In this document: positions 1-7,189 of the stretch, in pieces
How positions within the stretch are numbered: position 1 is the stretch's first letter
Layout of the letters: each line of letters starts with the position of its first letter
Source: an uncultured Porphyromonadaceae bacterium
GTDB taxonomy: Bacteria; Bacteroidota; Bacteroidia; Bacteroidales; Muribaculaceae
DNA length: 11,038 nucleotides
Assembly: GCA_900555165.1 (NCBI GenBank)
Contig: USKE01000046.1
Location: 1 to 11,038, forward strand
Direction of reading: 5' to 3'
Program-made: the position numbers and the translations under genes
Notes under the pieces: generated by a model
Told to the model about the DNA's origin: nothing
Database searches by the model: none
The model's input: the letters and a program-made list of their open reading frames with translations, nothing else

Positions 1-3000
1 TTCTGCATCCGCTCGACGGTGGTGGCGGGGAGTTTGGCACGCAACTGGTCGAGGTAATCGCGGTAGCTGTCGAAACCGAACTCGTCGTCGTTGCGCAGGC
101 CGTCGAGGCCGACATCCTGCACCAGACGTGACCCCGAATTGTTGTCGAAAGCGTAGGTGAGCGAGTTCTGCGACGATACACGGCCCCAGACGGTAGTCTG
201 AAGGAACTGGTCGTTGCCGTCGTAGGGGATGCCGTTCTCGTATGACTTGAGTCCGTCTTTCAATATGTCCTCCGAGACCTCGCCGAAGTTGATGTACAGG
301 TCACCACCCTCGAGATTCGGATTCCCGGGGTCAAGGAACGGGTTCATCAGCCAGAACTGCACGTAGTCGATGTTGGCCTGCTCGAAGTTGGTGTTGTCCA
401 TCTTGCGCATGATGCCGCCCCAGCGTTTTTCGGGGTTGAGCAGGCGCCCTTCGTCGTCGATGTTGGTGGCGTCGAGGTTGTAGGGGCCGCGCTCCTCGGG
501 GTAAAACGAGAGGTTTAGGGTCTGAATGGTGGCCGACTCGCCGTATGAGAGCTCGCGGCCGGGGAAAATCTCTTTGGAGGTGACTTCGCGCACGTAAGGA
601 TTCGACTGCTGGTCGAGGTCGTTTTTAAGGTAGCCGGGGCAGAGCGACGAATTCTTGTCGGTGAACATGCGGTCGATGTAGTACCAGTTAAGCAGGGCGC
701 GGTTCTTGCCGTAATCTACGTTGTTGGACAGTGCCGCCTCGGGGAAGAGGGCGCCCTGCCCGGGATCGTAGGGTGTCGACGCGAGCTGCCATGCGTATGG
801 CGAACGGAGGTCGATGCCCGACTGCGATGACTCGAAATCGTCGATATACGAACTGCCGCGGTTCGAGCCTGATTTCTGCTTGTGGGGCACGAGCTGAGCA
901 AATTCGGCGGTGAGGTTCAGAGTAGAGGGGGCGGTGGCGTTTACGGTAGGAATCTTGTTCAGCAGGTTGGTGAGCCACATGAATTTGGTGTTGTAGCTCA
1001 GGTTGAAACCGAACATCGAGTTGTTCACGATCTCGTCGCCGATATTGACCTTCTCGGTCAGCGCCTTCTCGGAGAAATGGAGTACGGTGGCACCGATATT
1101 GAAATTCTTGTTGAAGGCATACTGCAGGTCGAGGCCCAGCAGAGTCTTGCGCTGGGTCGAGAAGAGCGACTGGTTCTCAAGTGTCACCGAGATGCTCTGA
1201 CCCGAGTCGATGATAGACTGGTTGGTGATGGTGACGATACCCATCGAATAGTCTACGGTATAGTCTGAATTTTCTGTAAGCTGCACGCCGCCGGCCATGA
1301 CCACAACCGATCCGCGCGGCACGTTCATGGCGTTCAGCCTGATCTGCGAGCCGCCTGACGACTGGTACGAGCCTGCGAGTATGAACTTGTTCTTGTCGGC
1401 GAACTGACGGGCCACCACCTGCGTCGAGTCATACAGTTCCTTGTAGACATATTTCTCGGCAATGGCGGGGTCGCCTATCTTCTGTTCAAGGTGTCGGCCG
1501 AACGGCTCGGCCACAGGGAATATCACCTTGCCCGACGACGCCAGGATGGTGTAACCCTCTATGAAGTCGAAGAAACCATCGGGGTTCGACTGCTGGTTTG
1601 AGTCGATGCGGTCGAGGTTCATCACCTGCAGCAGCGGCTGGTTGCTCAGCCCCGGAACGGGAAGGTAATTGATGCGCGTGCCGGTGGTGTCGCTCAGATA
1701 CTTGATCTGGAGCTTGAAGTTCTGTTTCTGCACCTGATATGCCCCCAGCGAGTACACGTTCTTCATCATCAGGCGCCACATGGGCTGACGCGGATCCACT
1801 GTGGTGCTTTTCAGCATCTTCAAGTAAAGTGACTGCGCCGTGGTGGTGATGTCGCTCGAAAACTCGCCGACCTGATATACCTGTCCGTTGTAGGTGTATT
1901 GGTAGGCCACGGCGAGCACGTCGTCGGCGTTGAGCTGTGTCTTAAGCGAGATGTAGCCGAGGGTAGAGTTGAGTGTGTATTCCGATGTGCTGAGCAAACG
2001 GGCGCTCTCGACCTTCTCGAAGTCGCGTCCGCCCTCTATGCCGTAAGGTCTGAGCGGTTCGAGGGCCTGCGTGACCTGGTTGATGTTTCTGGCGTCGGGG
2101 TACTGCTCCTTGATTACAGAGAGCAGGTTGTTCGACTGGTTTGACGGAACGGGTATGGCGGGATTGGCCTGCCAGAACGGGTTGGTGAGAAACTCACCCT
2201 CGCCAAGGTCGGCGAATGACACGAAGTTTCGCGACTGGTCATATTTGCCCCCTTTGTTGGTGATCCAGACCTCGATTCGGGTAATGTTTATACCCGACGC
2301 CACGAACGGCAGTTTCGATGCGAAACGGTCGTAATTCTCGTAGAAATACTGTCCCAGGAAGAAGTGGCGGTTCTGGTCGTACTGGTCGGCGTTGACCGAA
2401 AACTCCGTTGCCTGGGAGCCTCCTTTGGTGTTGACAGTCTTCGATTCGGAATTCTGCTGTGATACCAGGGCCGTGGCCGTGAGTTTGCCGAACTGCAGCT
2501 GTGTTTTCAGACCGAACAGTGCCGTGGAACCCCTGATGAGCGACGACCCCGTGGTCAGCGACACGTTACCGGCTTCGATTGACTTCACGATGTCATCCTC
2601 CTTGCCCTCGTAGCCGAGCTTGATGTTTTTCGAGTCGAAGTCAAACGTGGCGTCGGTGTTGTAGGTCATGTTGAACTTCATGCGGTCACCCACGCTTGCG
2701 CCGATTGTGGCCTGGATTTTCTGGTCGAAGTCGAAATAGGTCTTGCGGCGCGAGTTCACCGAGAGCGAGGGGTTGTCGGTCTTGTTCGACTTGATACCCA
2801 TCTTAAGCTGTACTGAGCCCTGGGTCTTCAGCTGGACGCCACCCGGGCCGAATATCTTCTCAAGCGGCCCGTAGGCGAAGTTCATGTCGAAGATGTTGAA
2901 CGGCTGTTTCTCGGTATTGTCGACAAGCGCCTGGTTGCGCTCCTGGTAATATTCCTGCAGTTGACGGCGCAGCTGCCAGTCGTTATACTGTTTCTCGTTG

Positions 3001-3353
3001 AGAATGAACGGCGTGGTGATTTCGGTGTCGCCCACGCGGGTGCGTATGACATAATATCCTGTGGCGGGGTCATATTCGGCCACAGTCTTGATATTGTCGG
3101 GTGTGGCGAGGTCGCCGGCAAACTGGTCCTCCATCAGCTGTCCGTAATCCTGCGGCACTGTCTGCGACACGCCGAACGGCATCATTATGGAATCGGCCGC
3201 TGAAAGCGGACTACCGGAAACTACGGGAAAGGGCGGGGGAGGCGTCAGTCCGCCGCCGGTGGCACCCGTCGCGGGAGTCTGCGCGTGCGCGAACCACGAG
3301 GGGCAATGAAACAACACTGCGGCCACGAGTATCAGGATACCCGCGGCACGCAT
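1..3353 (-). CDS. sprA: Type IX secretion outer-membrane translocon SprA (N-terminal 1117 residues, cut by window edge)
   Basis: The minus-strand frame from the ATG at 3353 stays open to the window edge. The first residues form a signal peptide (MRAAGILILVAAVLFHC...) with a likely cut after AHA at residue 24, followed by a Pro/Gly/Thr-rich stretch. The rest reads as repeated beta-strand and outer-membrane-type sequence with SprA hallmarks, such as FNIFDMNFAYGPLEKIFGP, FNMTYNTDATFDFDSK and SSYIDDFESSQSGIDLR. Known SprA (Sov in Porphyromonas) is about 2400 residues and forms the very large barrel through which type IX cargo leaves the periplasm, so roughly the second half lies beyond position 1. 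It follows ruvA on the same strand after 112 nt, an order I recall from other Bacteroidetes. No frameshift or internal stop was met in the parts read. Identity is very likely; which cargo it exports cannot be told here. Confidence 0.95.
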   Translation of the reverse strand, partial: MRAAGILILVAAVLFHCPSWFAHAQTPATGATGGGLTPPPPFPVVSGSPLSAADSIMMPFGVSQTVPQDYGQLMEDQFAGDLATPDNIKTVAEYDPATGYYVIRTRVGDTEITTPFILNEKQYNDWQLRRQLQEYYQERNQALVDNTEKQPFNIFDMNFAYGPLEKIFGPGGVQLKTQGSVQLKMGIKSNKTDNPSLSVNSRRKTYFDFDQKIQATIGASVGDRMKFNMTYNTDATFDFDSKNIKLGYEGKEDDIVKSIEAGNVSLTTGSSLIRGSTALFGLKTQLQFGKLTATALVSQQNSESKTVNTKGGSQATEFSVNADQYDQNRHFFLGQYFYENYDRFASKLPFVASGINITRIEVWITNKGGKYDQSRNFVSFADLGEGEFLTNPFWQANPAIPVPSNQSNNLLSVIKEQYPDARNINQVTQALEPLRPYGIEGGRDFEKVESARLLSTSEYTLNSTLGYISLKTQLNADDVLAVAYQYTYNGQVYQVGEFSSDITTTAQSLYLKMLKSTTVDPRQPMWRLMMKNVYSLGAYQVQKQNFKLQIKYLSDTTGTRINYLPVPGLSNQPLLQVMNLDRIDSNQQSNPDGFFDFIEGYTILASSGKVIFPVAEPFGRHLEQKIGDPAIAEKYVYKELYDSTQVVARQFADKNKFILAGSYQSSGGSQIRLNAMNVPRGSVVVMAGGVQLTENSDYTVDYSMGIVTITNQSIIDSGQSISVTLENQSLFSTQRKTLLGLDLQYAFNKNFNIGATVLHFSEKALTEKVNIGDEIVNNSMFGFNLSYNTKFMWLTNLLNKIPTVNATAPSTLNLTAEFAQLVPHKQKSGSNRGSSYIDDFESSQSGIDLRSPYAWQLASTPYDPGQGALFPEAALSNNVDYGKNRALLNWYYIDRMFTDKNSSLCPGYLKNDLDQQSNPYVREVTSKEIFPGRELSYGESATIQTLNLSFYPEERGPYNLDATNIDDEGRLLNPEKRWGGIMRKMDNTNFEQANIDYVQFWLMNPFLDPGNPNLEGGDLYINFGEVSEDILKDGLKSYENGIPYDGNDQFLQTTVWGRVSSQNSLTYAFDNNSGSRLVQDVGLDGLRNDDEFGFDSYRDYLDQLRAKLPATTVERMQ

Positions 3354-3404
3354 GATGTTATGGTATATTGTCGGCTTATTGCGTAACAAATCGGCTTTAT
3401 TAAT

Positions 3405-3426
3405 GCAGATTACACTGTAATCCTGC
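3405..3426. repeat. Near-perfect palindrome in the ruvA-sprA spacer
   Basis: GCAGATTACA and TGTAATCCTGC form an inverted repeat around a single central base, with one bulged base in one arm. It lies about 50 nt before the sprA start and is not followed by a T-run on the minus strand, so it resembles an operator or an mRNA hairpin more than a terminator. Two near-identical direct repeats, TCGGCTTATT (from 3371) and TCGGCTTTATT (from 3391), sit between it and the start codon. The role is unknown. Confidence 0.5.
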
Positions 3427-3465
3427 CTGCCGGTCACTTCCGCCGTCAGCCGCGCAGGTGTGGTG

Positions 3466-4098
3466 TCAGAGCATCGCCAGCGCTTTCTTTATCGCAGACT
3501 CTACGGTCTCGTCTGACGATGCCATGAAAATCCTGTCAAGGGCTTTCTCGGCGGCGGCTTTTGTGTAACCGAGCATGGTAAGGGCGGCCAGAGCCTCGTC
3601 ATAGGCGTCAGACCGCGACTGCATGGCACGGACGGCACCCGACTGTGATAATAACGGTACCATACCCGCATTTATTTTATCGCGTAGGTCGACAATAATG
3701 CGCTGGGCGGTTTTCGCGCCGATTCCCTTTACGCTTTTCAGCGAGCGCTCGTCGCCACCGGCTATTACTGCCGAGAGCTCGTCGGGGGTCATCGCCGACA
3801 GTATGAGGCGCGCCGACGCCGCGCCGACACCGCTCACGCCGATAAGCAGTCTGAACAGCTCGCGTTCACCCTGTGTGCAGAAACCGTAGAGTTCATGCGT
3901 GTCCTCGCGGATAATCTCCTCGACAAACACCTTGACTTGAGGCTCGGCTACCGCTTTCAGGCGCGCGTCGTTGGCGGCGTTGTTCAACGGTTCGTATGTG
4001 TTCAGCGAAATCTTCATGAGGTAGCCGACACCGCATGCCTCGACCACAGCCTCGGTCGGCGACAGCTGTGCGAGCGCTCCTTTTATATATTCAATCAT
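3466..4098 (-). CDS. ruvA: Holliday junction branch migration protein RuvA
   Basis: The product is 210 residues. RuvA forms a tetramer that binds Holliday junctions and recruits the RuvB motor for branch migration in recombination and repair. The N-terminal OB-fold domain (1 to about 73) starts MIEYIKG and ends IREDTHELYGF. Two helix-hairpin-helix DNA-binding motifs follow: GVSGVGAASA at 87-96 and VKGIGAKTAQ at 123-132. The C-terminal RuvB-contacting domain is at about 163-210. I chose the ATG at 4098 because MIEYI is the conserved start; the 16 upstream in-frame residues match nothing in the family and overlap the previous gene. The OB domain carries an extra loop at about residues 39-52 compared with the RuvA proteins I remember. 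The gene lies 19 nt after a flavin-reductase-like gene and is probably cotranscribed with it; sprA follows. Confidence 0.97.
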   Translation of the reverse strand: MIEYIKGALAQLSPTEAVVEACGVGYLMKISLNTYEPLNNAANDARLKAVAEPQVKVFVEEIIREDTHELYGFCTQGERELFRLLIGVSGVGAASARLILSAMTPDELSAVIAGGDERSLKSVKGIGAKTAQRIIVDLRDKINAGMVPLLSQSGAVRAMQSRSDAYDEALAALTMLGYTKAAAEKALDRIFMASSDETVESAIKKALAML

Positions 4099-4117
4099 AC
4101 TGCTGTTGCGACAATGG

Positions 4118-4690
4118 TCAGTTCTTCTGCTTGAGTGCCTTCCCATCGTGAAAAGCGTTACCTACACGCTTGCCGAGGGCGATGTATCCGTTGTGAATGG
4201 GGTCGAATGTGATCAGGCGCATTTTCTCTACATCCGGCTTGCCATCCTCGGCAAGATATTCCTCCTTGCAGAGTATGCTGACGATTTCGGCTACGAGATA
4301 GAACCCTGTCTCTGACTCGTGGATTTTCTCTTTTATACGGCATTCCATGGTCATGGGGAAACAGTCGAATATCGGGGCGTTCACATTCGCGGCCTTCTCC
4401 GATTTCCAGCCGGTAGGAATCATCTTGGCCGGATTTTTGCGGGCGCTCTCGATGCCGACATAATCGGCGCCCACCATAGTGTCTGCTGTGGCGAAGGCAA
4501 GCGTGAACTCTCCGCAACGGTTCAGGTTGTCGGTGGTGGCATGTGAGCCGAGCGAGATCATAATCTCATGATAGTCCCACTGAGCGCCCCAGGCGGCGTT
4601 CATGGCGTTAGGTGTTCCGTCGGCGTTATAGGTGCCGATAATCAGTACGGGCTGGGGGAGTACCCATGCCTGAGGCTTGAAATTCTTCAT
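4118..4690 (-). CDS. Flavin reductase-like FMN-binding split-barrel protein
   Basis: The product has 190 residues and no signal peptide, so it should be cytoplasmic. The sequence follows the flavin reductase domain family: an opening PQPVLIIGTYNADGTPNAMNAAW strand pair, a central HATTDNLNRCGEFTLAF segment and a late LITFDPIHNGYIALG segment. Such proteins bind FMN and use NAD(P)H to reduce flavin or, in some lineages, small electron acceptors; the real substrate cannot be deduced. The ATG at 4690 starts the conserved MKNFKPQAW opening. It lies 21 nt after the beta-lactamase stop and 19 nt before ruvA on the same strand, which suggests one transcript, though I see no functional link between the three products. 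Family assignment is firm; physiological role is open. Confidence 0.88.
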   Translation of the reverse strand: MKNFKPQAWVLPQPVLIIGTYNADGTPNAMNAAWGAQWDYHEIMISLGSHATTDNLNRCGEFTLAFATADTMVGADYVGIESARKNPAKMIPTGWKSEKAANVNAPIFDCFPMTMECRIKEKIHESETGFYLVAEIVSILCKEEYLAEDGKPDVEKMRLITFDPIHNGYIALGKRVGNAFHDGKALKQKN

Positions 4691-4711
4691 CTTATCTGGT
4701 TGTTAATGTTT

Positions 4712-5659
4712 TTACTTAGGGGCAACGCTTTTGCTTGTCCAGTCGTAGACGATAGCCGATATGCGTGCTATCGCCGCGGCGGCATCCGATTCAGAACCGT
4801 TGAAATCCTTTACAAGAACAGCCAGGGCGTAATGGCGGTTCCCGGGGAGTTCGACAAACGCGACATCGTTGTGGGCCGTGAGGATGCCGTTGCTGTCGCG
4901 GAACCCGGACCCGGTCTTATGGGCCACAATTACGCCATCGCGGTCTTTCAGCGGTGCGGCGATGCGGTCGGTTCCGGTTTTGCATTCCCGCAACGTGGTG
5001 CGGATGAAATCAGAGGCTGTCGGGCTGAGTATGCTGTCGGTAAACAGGCGGTTAATCAGCTCTGCAGCCCCGAGAGGCGACGAATGGTTGCGGTAACAGA
5101 GCGAATGGTCACCCCACATATCGGCCTCGGTGACTTCAAGGCGGAAACTGCCGCGCGATATGACAGTAGAGACAAGACTGTCTGTGGCGGTTACCGGCTC
5201 GATATTGCCGAACATCCAGTTGCTGGCGTTGTTGTCGCTCTGTGTGAGGGTATATACAAGCAGTTCCTTTATCGGCACCGTAATTTCGTCGCCGGGATGG
5301 TCTTTCAGCATCGGTGACCATGTGTCGGGATTAAGCTCATTTCGACGGAGCGTGACTACACTGTCAAGCGACGTTCCTCTTTGGTCAAAAAGGTTGCATA
5401 GCGAGATGGCCTGGTGCAGTTTGAAAACGCTCATGAGGGGATATTTGTCTTCGTTGTTCACCAGTACGGTGTCGCCCCGGTCCGTGATGAGAGCGATACC
5501 GATTTCACCTGGGTACGATCGGGCCACAGCCTGCAGGGAATCCTGCAAGGCTGTGGCCACGGTTGCCGCTCCGGCGTCGCGCGACGGTTTCTTTCCGGTC
5601 ATTCCGCATGACGTGAGTGTCATTACCGCCAGAACTGCGGCAGCCCATTTCTGTAGCAT
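4712..5659 (-). CDS. bla: Class A beta-lactamase of the CfxA type, predicted lipoprotein
   Basis: The product is 315 residues and should hydrolyse beta-lactam antibiotics by the serine mechanism. All class A hallmarks are present: S77-V-F-K80 (nucleophile and Lys), S141-D-N143, E178-A-D-M181 as the general-base position of the omega loop, and K248-T-G250. The stretches TWSPMLKDHPG, TQSDNNASN, ECKTGTDRIAAPL and VVIAHKTGSG-like VIVAHKTGSG closely resemble remembered CfxA, pointing to subclass A2 with cephalosporinase tendencies. The N-terminus (MLQKW, a short hydrophobic run, LTSC18) is a lipobox, so the enzyme is probably membrane-anchored. I chose the ATG at 5659. An upstream in-frame TTG (5686) lies inside the -7 box TATATTTG and would leave no leader. 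No mobile element adjoins it and base composition matches its neighbours, so it looks like a resident gene. Drug spectrum cannot be read from sequence. Confidence 0.93.
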   Translation of the reverse strand: MLQKWAAAVLAVMTLTSCGMTGKKPSRDAGAATVATALQDSLQAVARSYPGEIGIALITDRGDTVLVNNEDKYPLMSVFKLHQAISLCNLFDQRGTSLDSVVTLRRNELNPDTWSPMLKDHPGDEITVPIKELLVYTLTQSDNNASNWMFGNIEPVTATDSLVSTVISRGSFRLEVTEADMWGDHSLCYRNHSSPLGAAELINRLFTDSILSPTASDFIRTTLRECKTGTDRIAAPLKDRDGVIVAHKTGSGFRDSNGILTAHNDVAFVELPGNRHYALAVLVKDFNGSESDAAAAIARISAIVYDWTSKSVAPK

Positions 5660-5683
5660 AAGTAAAAACAGGTTTTTTATTTG

Positions 5684-5691
5684 CAAATATA
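5684..5691 (-). promoter_or_regulatory. Bacteroidetes -7 box for the beta-lactamase operon
   Basis: TATATTTG on the minus strand matches the Bacteroidetes primary sigma -7 consensus TAnnTTTG exactly. It would start transcription near 5678, giving a leader of about 19 nt to the ATG at 5659. No good -33 TTTG sits at the usual 19-21 nt spacing, so the core promoter may be weak or need an activator. Confidence 0.6.
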
Positions 5692-5693
5692 GT

Positions 5694-5713
5694 GATTATT
5701 TCGCAAAATAGTC
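5694..5713. promoter_or_regulatory. Imperfect dyad between the divergent bla and rplY promoters
   Basis: These 20 bases read almost the same on both strands (16 of 20 positions symmetric), with core ATTTCGCAAAAT. The centre lies almost exactly midway between the two outward-facing -7 boxes, covering the -33 to -13 zone of both. It could be a shared operator, or simply two overlapping A/T-rich upstream elements. Confidence 0.4.
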
Positions 5714-5714
5714 G

Positions 5715-5722
5715 TACCTTTG
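5715..5722 (+). promoter_or_regulatory. Bacteroidetes -7 box for rplY
   Basis: TACCTTTG matches TAnnTTTG exactly and is followed by CACCGCC, a context I recall as common at strong Bacteroidetes promoters. Transcription would start near 5728-5730, leaving a leader of about 125 nt before rplY. A canonical -33 TTTG is not visible at the expected spacing. Confidence 0.65.
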
Positions 5723-5729
5723 CACCGCC

Positions 5730-5852
5730 TAAAGCAATGGGGCATACGGTCAGTGCCGGAAAGCCCCCGTGTGATGGGAAAATTAATGGAGCGGACCGGA
5801 ATGAAAATCCGGTTTCTCCGTAAGTTTAATTTTTGAGTAACACATATTTATT
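5730..5852 (+). promoter_or_regulatory. Structured 5' leader of rplY, candidate regulatory RNA
   Basis: Two hairpins are visible. The first pairs GGGGC (5739-5743) with GCCCC (5763-5767) and nests CGGT/GCCG (5747-5750 and 5755-5758). The second pairs ACCGGA (5795-5800) with TCCGGT (5808-5813), with an outer GGAG/CTCC clamp (5788-5791 and 5816-5819). A 28-codon frame beginning ATG at 5737 and ending TAA at 5821-5823 also spans both hairpins. Ribosomal protein genes often carry leaders bound by their own product, so L25 autoregulation is a reasonable guess. I do not recognise a named family. Confidence 0.45.
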
Positions 5853-6509
5853 ATGAAGACTTTCCAGCTTGCAGCCGAGCCCCGTACAGATCTCGGCAAG
5901 AAGGCCGCCAAGACAATGCGCGCCGAAGGTAAAATCCCCGCTGTGCTCAACGGCGGCAAAATCGTGACCCTCCCCTACACAGAGGCTCTCAACCCCGGTG
6001 AGAAACTCGTTGAAATCGAGAATGGCCGCGGTATCATCACCACCGATCTCACTGTAACCAACGAGGCTGTGCGCAAGCTCATCTATACCCCCGACATCTT
6101 CGCTATCGAGCTCGACTACAACGGTGCCAAAAAGATGGCCGTTCTCCGCGAGGTTCAGTTCCACCCGGTAAAAGACAACATCCTCCACATCGACTTCCTT
6201 GAGGTTACCGAGGATAAGCCCGTTGTAATGGCTGTTCCCGTACAGCTCGAAGGTCACGCCGAAGGTGTGAAAGCCGGTGGTAAGCTCACCCTCTCGATGA
6301 AGAAGGTGAAAGTTAAAGCCCTCTACAAAGACATCCCCGAACGTCTCGTCATTAACGTCGACAACCTCGGTCTCGGCAAGACCCTCCAGGTCGGCGAGCT
6401 CCACTTCGACGGTCTGGAACTCGTCACCCCGAAAGAGGCTGTGGTTTGCGCCGTTCAGCTCACCCGTGCCGCCCGTGGCCAGCAGGCCGCCGAGGCTGCC
6501 GGCAAATAA
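5853..6509 (+). CDS. rplY: 50S ribosomal protein L25 / general stress protein Ctc
   Basis: The product is 218 residues, the longer Ctc/TL5 form with two domains. The N-terminal L25 beta-barrel (about 1-92) binds 5S rRNA in the 50S subunit and contains the family-typical KIPAVLNGGK, REVQFHPVKDNILHIDFLEV and an opening MKTFQLAAEPRTDLGKKAAK. The C-terminal TL5-type domain (about 95-190) includes VPVQLEGHAEGVKAGG and IPERLVINVDNLGLGKTLQVGEL. An Ala/Gln-rich tail ends the protein. Codon use is strongly biased to C- and G-ending codons, as expected for high expression, and this also produces a long false antisense frame. It has a structured leader and a hairpin terminator, so it is mostly its own transcript, with pth and hslR reached by read-through or a separate start. 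Confidence 0.97.
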   Translation: MKTFQLAAEPRTDLGKKAAKTMRAEGKIPAVLNGGKIVTLPYTEALNPGEKLVEIENGRGIITTDLTVTNEAVRKLIYTPDIFAIELDYNGAKKMAVLREVQFHPVKDNILHIDFLEVTEDKPVVMAVPVQLEGHAEGVKAGGKLTLSMKKVKVKALYKDIPERLVINVDNLGLGKTLQVGELHFDGLELVTPKEAVVCAVQLTRAARGQQAAEAAGK

Positions 6510-6540
6510 TCGAGCCGCGTAAAACATCTGACAACCTTAT

Positions 6541-6578
6541 AAGTGATGTGTCCGCTCAGACCGGCACATCACTTTTTT
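6541..6578 (+). terminator. Rho-independent terminator after rplY
   Basis: AAGTGATGTG (6541-6550) and CACATCACTT (6565-6574) form a perfect 10-bp stem with a 14-nt loop, and a run of six T (6573-6578) overlaps its end. It lies 31 nt after the rplY stop and only 11 nt before the pth start codon. Confidence 0.85.
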
Positions 6579-6589
6579 AATTGCATATT

Positions 6590-7153
6590 ATGAAACATCT
6601 GATAGTAGGACTCGGCAACATTGGCTCTGAATATGCGGGTACCCGACACAATATCGGTTTTATGGTGGCCGACGCACTGGCCGAATCGCTTAAACTTGAT
6701 TTCTCGACCGAGCGGTACGGTGATGTGGCACGTGGCCGCATCAAAAACCAGCAGGTGGTGATTCTCAAACCCTCCACCTACATGAACCTTTCGGGAAACG
6801 CCGTGAGGTACTGGAAGGATAAGGAGAATATAGAACTTAGTGACATACTGGTTATAGTCGACGATCTGGCACTCCCTTTCGGTGCCATCCGCATAAAGCC
6901 GTCGGGTAGCGATGCCGGACATAACGGACTCAAGAATATCGCGGCGATGCTTGGCACACAGGCGTACCCGCGTCTGCGGTTCGGCATTGGCAACGATTTC
7001 CCGCGCGGATGCCAGATTGACTATGTGCTGTCGCGTTTCACCCCCGAACAGCACGAACAGATGCCTGCGCGCATAGAGGTTGCCGTCGATGCCGTCAGGA
7101 CTGCCGTACTCGCCGGCCTTCAGACCGCCATGTGCGATTTCAACAACAAATAA
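6590..7153 (+). CDS. pth: Peptidyl-tRNA hydrolase
   Basis: The product is 187 residues, the usual length. The enzyme cuts the ester bond of peptidyl-tRNA that drops off ribosomes and recycles tRNA; it is normally essential. Catalytic and binding residues are all in place: N10 in GLGNIG, H20 in TRHNIGF, N66 in STYMNLSGNAV, D91 in VIVDDLALPFG and the GHNGLK motif. I chose the ATG at 6590; an in-frame TTG nine bases upstream adds three residues not seen in the family and would abut the terminator. The neighbours rplY and hslR are also translation genes. No promoter box is evident in the short gap, so expression may come from leakage through the rplY terminator. Confidence 0.97.
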   Translation: MKHLIVGLGNIGSEYAGTRHNIGFMVADALAESLKLDFSTERYGDVARGRIKNQQVVILKPSTYMNLSGNAVRYWKDKENIELSDILVIVDDLALPFGAIRIKPSGSDAGHNGLKNIAAMLGTQAYPRLRFGIGNDFPRGCQIDYVLSRFTPEQHEQMPARIEVAVDAVRTAVLAGLQTAMCDFNNK

Positions 7154-7189
7154 GTAACTGTCCAAAACATTTTATATTAACCGCCAAAA

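Noticed and set aside
882..1268. A 128-codon plus-strand frame and several smaller ones inside sprA
   Set aside because: The opposite strand carries one continuous SprA frame of 1117 codons with clear family sequence.
4568..5317. A 249-codon plus-strand frame across the beta-lactamase and flavin-reductase genes
   Set aside because: Both minus-strand genes have clear catalytic motifs and family matches; this frame is a shadow without recognisable features.
5660..5686. TTG start that would lengthen the beta-lactamase by nine residues
   Set aside because: The TTG is part of an exact -7 promoter box, and the ATG at 5659 gives a more compact lipoprotein signal.
5737..5823. 28-codon frame in the rplY leader as a real gene
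   Set aside because: No ribosome-binding or family evidence; it crosses two GC-rich hairpins, so a structured RNA is more likely. Kept only as an alternative in the leader finding.
5730..5852. Cobalamin or other known riboswitch in the rplY leader
   Set aside because: Fragments such as GGGAA appear, but the conserved B12-box order is missing and rplY is not a plausible cobalamin target.
5826..6527. A 233-codon antisense frame covering all of rplY
   Set aside because: It mirrors the strongly biased codon use of rplY, overlaps a well-recognised ribosomal protein completely, and its product resembles no family I know.
6523..6602. Direct repeat AAACATCTGA before and within the pth start
   Set aside because: Ten bases, with one copy coding; likely chance.
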